From assembly GCA_013812905.1 (NCBI GenBank), contig JACCSP010000199.1, forward strand, positions 1-44,314: a DNA stretch of 44,314 nucleotides, given 5' to 3'. The notes under the pieces were generated by a model. That model had not been told where the DNA came from. It saw only the letters and a list, made by a program, of their open reading frames with translations, and ran no database searches. The translations under genes and the position numbers were made by a program. The stretch is from Pyrinomonadaceae bacterium. Lineage in GTDB: Bacteria > Acidobacteriota > Blastocatellia > Pyrinomonadales > Pyrinomonadaceae. Positions 37,618 through 44,314 of the stretch are shown in pieces (position 1 is the first letter of the stretch; every line of letters starts with the position of its first letter).

Positions 37618-40434
37618 TTAGCGCCAGTCACCTACTAGGACAAATGGTGCCCAGTAGAAGGGGGCGCTATATTTCTTTCCCGTGATCATGGCGAGTTGCG
37701 CGTCGCGCATTGCGGCGGAGGGAGATCCACCCATCGAAGCAGCATCAGGTGACGAAAGCAGGCGCTTGTAAAAATCCGTCATCAAGTCGGCTGTCGATTT
37801 ATCAGCGACTGACCAGAGGCTGACGCCGACGTTCGGAGCGCCGGCGTAAAGGAAAGCCCGCGTGAGGCCCATCACACCCTCGCCCCGCTTCTCCTTTCCA
37901 AGTCCCGTCTCACACGCGGAGAGCATAACTAACGGCGATCCCAGCCGCAGGTTAAAAACCTCTTCGGTACGGAGAAAACCGTCGTCACCTTTGTTACCCA
38001 CGAGAGAAAGCACGACCCCGGTAAACTGCGGACGCTCCGCATTCAAGAGACCGTGAGTCGCAATATGCAGGACTCGATACTTGGTGACATCGCGCACTCC
38101 CAAATTCCCCTCGCTGGCATCGAGGTCGAGCCAGACATCTGTCGGCGCTCCCGAAGCTCTGCCCAGGCGGGCAATCTGCTCAGCTTCCGTGCGTGTCCCC
38201 GAAAGTCTCGCCAGCGGCAGGCCCTGCATCTTCGCGGATTCGCCGGTGGCCACAGCGCCCTGGCCGGCCACATCGGTTAATGCACTCTCGATCCCCAGGC
38301 CACGTGTCTCAGCAGAAGCAGTGGACGGGCCGACGCCTTTTGCCCGCACATCGTTGGAGTTGAAAACCGGATCTGCTATCACCAACAGCGCCCGTCCTGC
38401 TGGTTTTGGGTGCTGCCTGATGGCGCCAATTACTGATGCCGAGGGGGCGTAGACAATCTGGTTCGTCTTGATTAGATACTGCGCGGACGAATAGTCACCG
38501 CCTGCCGTTTTTACCAGCGCTTCAAAGGGTACGTAATTCAGTCCACCATCAGCGACAACCAGCAAACGCTTCTCGGCAATGAGCGAGCTAACTGGTTCAA
38601 CCGCCGCCTTGTACAGGGCGCTTGAGGCGCCAATAAACGGTGCGGCATCCTCGGACGAGGTAATGACGCCAAGTCCTCGAGTGGAATCGGCAGCCGCGTC
38701 AATGCCAACAATACGACGTTGTAGCTTCGCGGGAATGAGTTGGGCGCGCAGATCGGTTACCAGCTTGTCCAGGGCAGGCCTGGGCGCGAGTTTGTGAAGC
38801 GTCAGGCTCTTTGAATCTGCTGCCCAAAGATAAGAGGCTTCGGGGCCCAGGCTGTACTCGAGCAAAACTGTCTGATCGTCAAGGATCGTCTGCTGCACGT
38901 CGGCAAGCGACAACGATTGGCCCGAGGTCAGGGCGGCATAACGGGGGCTTGCTACTCTGATCTGGTTCTCAATTTCGTTGAACGCAGTTTGCAGCTGGTC
39001 GAGCTCCGCTTCCAGTTCCCCCGGTTTCTTCTTCGACCCGTTAGTAGAGATATCGACTCCGGTTAGCAGCTCGGCAATCTCCTGCTGACGATCCAGATTA
39101 TCTTGTTTGCGCTTGAGAAGCTCCGCGGGAACGCCCTCGCTGACTGAGGCACCGCTTTCGCTTAAAAGGTCCAGCAGTGAACGGGCGCGCGACTGCTCGG
39201 TGAACTTGAAAGCTTCAGATGCATAAGCCAGCGCGCTGCCCTCAAGCGGAGCACCTGCGGCGGGCGTCGCAATCAAGGCCATCTCCGCAAGCGAACTGGC
39301 TGCCTCATCGAATACATTCTTGGTGGTCGCTAGAAAAGTCGTACGCGCTTCGTCAGCGCGAAGACTTCCTTGCCGCAACGTCTCTATTGTCTTGATTGCT
39401 TCGCGATAGTTTCCGACTGCCGATTCCCTGATCGTGCCGGCCTTTTTGGGATCCTTTTCCTGCCCAGCCTGCAACCACAGGCTGCGTCCCAGTCCACGCT
39501 GAGCCGGCCACATTAAATCAAGTCGCTTGTCGTCCTCTGCACCCTTGGCTGCTTCCGTATAAAACTTGGTTGCGTCCTTAAGCTTAGCTTGACGAAGCGC
39601 CACATCCCCGAGACTCGTTCTCGCTGCTGCGCGAAAGCGCCGCGTCTGCCCAAGATTGCCGATTCCAGCCAGGCTGCTACCCGACGCTTCGAGTGCGCTC
39701 TGAAAATTTTTTTTCGCCGTTTCAAGATCGTTATTGAAATAAGCAATGCGCCCCATGCCAAGTTGATGGCTCGAATAGACAATCGAGTTGCGATATTCGT
39801 CGAGTTCCTTTTTGGCCTCTAGGGCTATGGTTATCGCGCTGGTGGGTGCGGCCACGGAAACGCTCCCCGTGGAAAGACCCCCTACGATCGCCCCCAGCCC
39901 GCCAAACCTTCTGCCAACTTTTGAGCCCGCGCCCTCGGGTTTTTTGACCACCATTTGTCCGTAAGCTGCGCTAGCTTCGGAAATCCTTCCCAGCCGCAAG
40001 TTGATGTCGCCAATTTTGGCCAGCATCAGGTTAGCGTTGAACCGGTCGTCGGCAACGCCTACCGCCGCCGTTACCACATCCTGTTTTTGTTCAGCCCCGA
40101 GAAAACCTTCGAACGCCTTTTTGTAATGGTCGAGCGCTACGTTGTATTGCCCCTGTCTCAAGTAAAGTTCGCCCAATTCGTTGTGAGCTGCAGCTATGCC
40201 ACGATTGTTCTTGGCCGCGCCGTAGAGGTTCAAGGCAGTTTGCAGTTGGCCGAGGGCCAGATCAGATTTGCCGCGCTTTAGCAGGCGGCGACCCTGTTGG
40301 AGCGCCGTTGCGGCTTGATCTGCTTGCTGAGCAACTGGAGTACCACTTACGTCTGGCCCCAACATGAGCGTGAAAAGAGCTACCAGAAAAATTGCAAGTA
40401 AAAAGTGGGTGGATCTAGCAGCGTCAATCTTCAT
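37618..40434 (-). CDS. Exported TPR-repeat CHAT-domain (caspase-like) putative peptidase
   Basis: Signal peptide STHFLLAIFLVALFTLMLGPDVSG; N-terminal TPRs; CHAT His motif YRVLHIATHGLLN and Cys motif LVMLSACETGLG; GAPNVGVSLWSVADKSTADLM. Confidence 0.93.
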   Translation of the reverse strand: MKIDAARSTHFLLAIFLVALFTLMLGPDVSGTPVAQQADQAATALQQGRRLLKRGKSDLALGQLQTALNLYGAAKNNRGIAAAHNELGELYLRQGQYNVALDHYKKAFEGFLGAEQKQDVVTAAVGVADDRFNANLMLAKIGDINLRLGRISEASAAYGQMVVKKPEGAGSKVGRRFGGLGAIVGGLSTGSVSVAAPTSAITIALEAKKELDEYRNSIVYSSHQLGMGRIAYFNNDLETAKKNFQSALEASGSSLAGIGNLGQTRRFRAAARTSLGDVALRQAKLKDATKFYTEAAKGAEDDKRLDLMWPAQRGLGRSLWLQAGQEKDPKKAGTIRESAVGNYREAIKTIETLRQGSLRADEARTTFLATTKNVFDEAASSLAEMALIATPAAGAPLEGSALAYASEAFKFTEQSRARSLLDLLSESGASVSEGVPAELLKRKQDNLDRQQEIAELLTGVDISTNGSKKKPGELEAELDQLQTAFNEIENQIRVASPRYAALTSGQSLSLADVQQTILDDQTVLLEYSLGPEASYLWAADSKSLTLHKLAPRPALDKLVTDLRAQLIPAKLQRRIVGIDAAADSTRGLGVITSSEDAAPFIGASSALYKAAVEPVSSLIAEKRLLVVADGGLNYVPFEALVKTAGGDYSSAQYLIKTNQIVYAPSASVIGAIRQHPKPAGRALLVIADPVFNSNDVRAKGVGPSTASAETRGLGIESALTDVAGQGAVATGESAKMQGLPLARLSGTRTEAEQIARLGRASGAPTDVWLDLDASEGNLGVRDVTKYRVLHIATHGLLNAERPQFTGVVLSLVGNKGDDGFLRTEEVFNLRLGSPLVMLSACETGLGKEKRGEGVMGLTRAFLYAGAPNVGVSLWSVADKSTADLMTDFYKRLLSSPDAASMGGSPSAAMRDAQLAMITGKKYSAPFYWAPFVLVGDWR

Positions 40435-40541
40435 CAGCTACCTCCCTTTCATTTACTTCTGGTTCAAGGTTCCGCTCAGGTCTCGGCCTTGAGTCGACGA
40501 AGCAATCGGAGCCATCAAACCATGCCCGGCTCCGGGGCGTT

Positions 40542-41486
40542 CTACTTGTGTACCAGTTCAAGCATCGCAACGAGGATATTGGCCTCTGTCGAGGCCTTCA
40601 TCATGACCACAGATGGTTCCGGATCCTCTTTACTCAGACCAAGGCCACGTGTGCTGGCATCCTGCTCGATGGTGGTCTGGGCCTTGCCATATCGCTCCGA
40701 TTTTGCGACCCGGACGGGCGCACTTAGCTCTGTCTGAATCTTCATCCAAAGTTCACTTTCAGGTTTTATTGGACACTTACCTTCGCCCTGCTTGCAGTAG
40801 TTGACTAAATCTTCCTCGGTGGGCACGAACGGTAAGAGCTCGCGCGTGAACACAAAAAAGAGGCGCTCGGCTCCTTCATAATTGTCAAAGGTAAACCAAC
40901 GCAATCGCTCTTCCCTGGCAGTGCTTGAGGGAATCTCAAATGGAACGTGCGACTGAAGGTAGTTTCCACCTTCGTCCAGCTCCGCATTGGGATAGATCAT
41001 CACTGGCTTGCCGCCGTCGGTAGTGTTGAAGATGTAGAGATAACCATCGGTATTCGTTTCAAGCAGAACCCGAACCCGTTCGCCACTACGAAACACGCGA
41101 GAAGGATCCGCTCGGACCGAGAGCCCATTGGCGTCGCGTGTGAAGAGCGTTAGCCCCAGTCCCATCTTTTGGACCTTTGATTTCTCCGCCGCCACTCCTT
41201 CAGTCTCCATTTCAGTCTTGGCGCCGACCGTAACAGAAGTATTAGCAGTGCCGCCGCCAACTGACGCACTACCTGGGGCCTTGGCTCGGGCCGTCTTCGG
41301 TCGTCGCCGGATTGGCCCAGCCGCGCTGGCGCTGGGGCTGCTCTTTTCAACCGGCTTGGAGCGCGTAGTGAGAAATGCCCCGCGAACATCTTCCTCCGGC
41401 GCCTGCCCAAATGAGGAAGCCACACCTCCGGTGCCAAAGCAGCCCATTACCATTGCCAGGAGGAAAAGTATAGTCCTAGTTCTCAT
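40542..41486 (-). CDS. Exported DUF4384-domain protein
   Basis: Signal peptide TILFLLAMVMGCFGTGGVASSFGQ; FRSGERVRVLLETNTDGYLYIFNTTDGGKPVMIYPNAELDEGGNYLQSHVPFEIP. Confidence 0.82.
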   Translation of the reverse strand: MRTRTILFLLAMVMGCFGTGGVASSFGQAPEEDVRGAFLTTRSKPVEKSSPSASAAGPIRRRPKTARAKAPGSASVGGGTANTSVTVGAKTEMETEGVAAEKSKVQKMGLGLTLFTRDANGLSVRADPSRVFRSGERVRVLLETNTDGYLYIFNTTDGGKPVMIYPNAELDEGGNYLQSHVPFEIPSSTAREERLRWFTFDNYEGAERLFFVFTRELLPFVPTEEDLVNYCKQGEGKCPIKPESELWMKIQTELSAPVRVAKSERYGKAQTTIEQDASTRGLGLSKEDPEPSVVMMKASTEANILVAMLELVHK

Positions 41487-41527
41487 CTCAAAATCTCCTT
41501 GAAATCAATAAAGGTGAATACACCGGC

Positions 41528-43567
41528 TCATTTGTGTTGGATACGAATGTCAAAGACAACAGGATTGCCGGAGGGGCCGACCTTCGGAACTTTCAGCTCC
41601 ATGAACGGCTGATTGGCGTTCTGGTCATTCAGAACGCTTTCCGGTAGGTTCGTTTTGTACTTGGCCACGAAACTAGTCAACTCCATCTGCTCCTCCCGCG
41701 TCAATGGCTCTCCGTTGGCCTCAGCGCCAAGGAACTCAGGGTCGTTCAGCGGGGTGGGGGAAAAGATAATCGTGTAATCCTCGGTTCCGGCCTTCTTATC
41801 TAACTTCAGCCAATTCTCCAATCCCCTCGGGAAACTGAAACCAACGTCTTTAGAAACCTGGTTGGTTTCCAAGCCCGAAAGCGCCGGAGGTTTAGCCGTC
41901 AAAAACGCGGTGAGTCGGTTCTTTTCACCGGGCCCGATGATATACAAATAGCCATCCTCGCTAAAAACAAAATTAAACTTGAACGACTGTTCGGAGGCAA
42001 GTGGCACGACACCGGCAACACGGACCGGCTCGCCAGTTAGAGACTCCGGCAGGAGCTCGAGCCAGTAGCGCCCCAGATTCTTCGTTTCCACACCGGTTGT
42101 GCCATTCGATGCGAGATTTTTCTTTTCAATGACCTCAGCGGTGTTATCTGATTTTCCGGTTAGCCAATCCACAGCGAAAAAGCCACCAACTCCGACGATA
42201 AGCAGACCTAGTCCGAGCACGCCGGCGCCTATCAACATCATCGGTCCGCGACGCGTAGGTTGAGTGAGCTGAGGCTTTGGTGCCTGAGGGATTGTCACAC
42301 TCGAAGACATGTCAGCAGGAGCGACGATTGGCGATAAGCCTTCCACACTCTTCCGCTCCGAGTTACCCGCTGGCGTCGGTGCTGAGGTGCCCTGAGCAGG
42401 CAGTGCGGCTGATGGAGCCGCCACGCGCGGCGCTGGAGATTGAATGGCCGACATCGTGGCGCTCGACTCGAGGGTCATAATGGTCGGAGCATTAAGGTCG
42501 GATTCTGTTGAGCCGGCGTTAGGTATGTTCGAGGTATCTGATCGTGAGGCTTCAATGTGGGGAAGATCGGGAACGGTTCTTGATAAGCGGTCCGGCGTCG
42601 TTAAGTCGATCGCTCCCCGCAACGCAGCCGCTAGCTCGCCGGCGGTAGCTTGTCTGTCACCCCGATCCTTTGAGGTAGCGCGCGCTATGACTTCTCCGAA
42701 GAAGCGAGAGACACCGGGAACCGCTTCGTGTAGCGGACGTGGCACGACGGAAATATGTTCTCGTCGTAACTCGTGAAGAGTCAGGCCTGAATAGGGACGC
42801 TTGCCGGCAATCATCTCGTAAAAGACCAGGCCCAGACTATAGATGTCCGCACGGCCATCAATCTCCGAATCGCCATCGCTCGGCAACTCACCCCACTGTT
42901 CCGGCGACATATAGTGCGGAGTGCCGAGCACTTGTCCCGCCAGCGTTAGTGCGGTCGCACCGCCGCCATCAGCGCCGGCAACCTCTCGCATTTTGGCAAT
43001 CCCAAGATCGAGCAACTTCACCACCGGTTCACCTGTGCTCGATTTGCCAATCATGATGTTTTCAGGTTTTAGGTCCCGATGCACGACTCCCATTGCATGG
43101 GCCGTATTCAGCACACTCATGATCGGCTCCAGGATTTCGAAAGCCTCCACCGGAGTCATGGGGCCCCGAGCTTTCATTTCATGGCCAAGCGTGTGGCCTT
43201 CGACATGCTCCATCACCATGTAGATAGTGCCATCGGCTGCTGTACGGAGATCGTAAACGGTGACCGCATTCGGATGACGAAAGCGTCGCGCCGCCTGGCC
43301 CTCTCGACGAAACCGTCGCAGCCATTCCGCGTTCGTGCGCACCTCGGGAGGAAGAATCTTGATTGCGACCCGATCACCAAGAAGGATGTGGCGAGCACGA
43401 TAAACTGCTCCCATTCCTCCCTTGCCCAACATTGATTCGATTTGGTACTGGCCATCGAGGACGGTATCAACTATCGACGACGGATCGTCTTCCAAAACCT
43501 CGCCGTCAACCGGGCAGAAGCTCACGCTATCGTCGTACTTAACTTTGCAGAGAGTGCAGTGTTTCAT
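41528..43567 (-). CDS. Transmembrane Ser/Thr protein kinase with N-terminal zinc ribbon and C-terminal extracytoplasmic DUF4384-like domain
   Basis: CTLCKVKYDDSVSFCPVDGE; GKGGMGAVYRARH; VVHRDLKPENIM; DLGIAK; GTPHYMSPEQW; TM LIGAGVLGLGLLIVGVGGFFAVDWL; SFKFNFVFSEDGYLYIIGPGEKN. Confidence 0.94.
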   Translation of the reverse strand: MKHCTLCKVKYDDSVSFCPVDGEVLEDDPSSIVDTVLDGQYQIESMLGKGGMGAVYRARHILLGDRVAIKILPPEVRTNAEWLRRFRREGQAARRFRHPNAVTVYDLRTAADGTIYMVMEHVEGHTLGHEMKARGPMTPVEAFEILEPIMSVLNTAHAMGVVHRDLKPENIMIGKSSTGEPVVKLLDLGIAKMREVAGADGGGATALTLAGQVLGTPHYMSPEQWGELPSDGDSEIDGRADIYSLGLVFYEMIAGKRPYSGLTLHELRREHISVVPRPLHEAVPGVSRFFGEVIARATSKDRGDRQATAGELAAALRGAIDLTTPDRLSRTVPDLPHIEASRSDTSNIPNAGSTESDLNAPTIMTLESSATMSAIQSPAPRVAAPSAALPAQGTSAPTPAGNSERKSVEGLSPIVAPADMSSSVTIPQAPKPQLTQPTRRGPMMLIGAGVLGLGLLIVGVGGFFAVDWLTGKSDNTAEVIEKKNLASNGTTGVETKNLGRYWLELLPESLTGEPVRVAGVVPLASEQSFKFNFVFSEDGYLYIIGPGEKNRLTAFLTAKPPALSGLETNQVSKDVGFSFPRGLENWLKLDKKAGTEDYTIIFSPTPLNDPEFLGAEANGEPLTREEQMELTSFVAKYKTNLPESVLNDQNANQPFMELKVPKVGPSGNPVVFDIRIQHK

Positions 43568-43715
43568 GAATGGCTTAGACCTAAAGCGACATTCAGAGCA
43601 AAGGCAGCGAAAAAGGGGCGGCCAAAAGCATTCTACTGAGATGTCGGGAGGTTAGTTTAACACAGGGAAGGTAGCCATGATTATCAGGCAGAGTCGGTTC
43701 GGATCGGGTTTTGAT

Positions 43716-44314
43716 TTACGTCCTAAGGAGCGCCGGGCCGACAACATAGATAACGAAGTCGGCGGTGAAATGAGCGATCATCGCGGCTTCCAGCCCTCGT
43801 TTTCGATAGAGAACTCCGAACGCGACTGCGGCGATGCCATTGAAGCTCAGAGCCACCGCCACAACCAGGGGAGTAATCGGCATCACTAGGGATGCTGATG
43901 GAAGATGCCCCAAACCGAAAAGGATCGCCACAACAAAATTGGAGATCCAGAAAGCGGCGGGAGAAAGCCGGGCGTTTGTTTTCCGGAAGGCCTTGTTCGC
44001 GAGCCAGGCTATCAGCGTCACCAGAAAGAGTCGGGTAAGTATTTCTTCGTAGAGACCGCCATAGAAGCAAGCCAGGAGTCTTTTCCAGACCGCGAGTTTC
44101 GCCGCGGTCACAAACGGCAAGTTAGGAATCAAGGGAACCAGGGCGATCAGAGCGATCAGAAGCACCAATCCGATTCCTACTCCTGTGATTAGACCCTCCC
44201 TAAGACTTACTCTAAGACTTGCTCTCCATTGATTCGTTGCCGATTGGCCGACCAGCCAACCCTCTAGCAGAGGCGCTCCCAAACCAAGCTTTTGACCGAG
44301 CTTGAGCCCGACAA
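43716..44314 (-). CDS. CPBP-family intramembrane metalloprotease, 5' end outside the window
   Basis: GGLYEEILTRLFLVTLIAWLA, ILFGLGHLPSA, FNGIAAVAFGVLYRKRGLEAAMIAHFTADFVIYV; the open frame continues upstream of the annotated ATG to the window edge. Confidence 0.82.
   Translation of the reverse strand, partial: VGLKLGQKLGLGAPLLEGWLVGQSATNQWRASLRVSLREGLITGVGIGLVLLIALIALVPLIPNLPFVTAAKLAVWKRLLACFYGGLYEEILTRLFLVTLIAWLANKAFRKTNARLSPAAFWISNFVVAILFGLGHLPSASLVMPITPLVVAVALSFNGIAAVAFGVLYRKRGLEAAMIAHFTADFVIYVVGPALLRT

Noticed and set aside
1-44314. Search for tRNA, rRNA, CRISPR arrays, IS elements or phage genes
   Set aside because: No cloverleaf-like segments, regularly spaced repeats, transposase/integrase motifs or phage structural proteins were recognised by eye; a tRNAscan and ISfinder search would be needed to exclude them formally.

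Overview
This 44.3 kb window looks like a chromosomal segment from an Acidobacteriota-like bacterium (probably Blastocatellia; inferred from gene style and protein character only). I see no tRNA, rRNA, CRISPR array, transposase or integrase. Most of the window is ordinary single-copy metabolism and signalling: an OmpR-type two-component pair, two acyl-CoA desaturases, an MFS exporter, an enoyl-CoA hydratase, an HDAC-family protein, a BON protein, an exported MsrB, B12-dependent ribonucleotide reductase, PspA plus a coiled-coil partner, PurD, a Wza-type export protein, an SDR, PrsW, a class II cAMP-PDE-like MBL protein, ferredoxin, a CDP-alcohol phosphotransferase-like protein, a DUF971 protein and a YtxJ-type bacilliredoxin. 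The most interesting parts are: (1) 33.4-43.6 kb, a triple-FHA ABC transporter facing a Ser/Thr kinase - DUF4384 - exported TPR/CHAT peptidase operon, a possible transmembrane phospho-signalling and peptidase system; (2) 11.1-14.1 kb, a set of small orphan ORFs with an RNA polymerase omega-like protein, an XRE regulator and two near-identical 44-bp promoter-like elements; (3) a 17-bp perfect tandem duplication across a stop codon at 24.8 kb; (4) a sharp nrdJ promoter with an NrdR-box-like overlap. All calls come from reading the sequence and the supplied ORF track; no database search was run.
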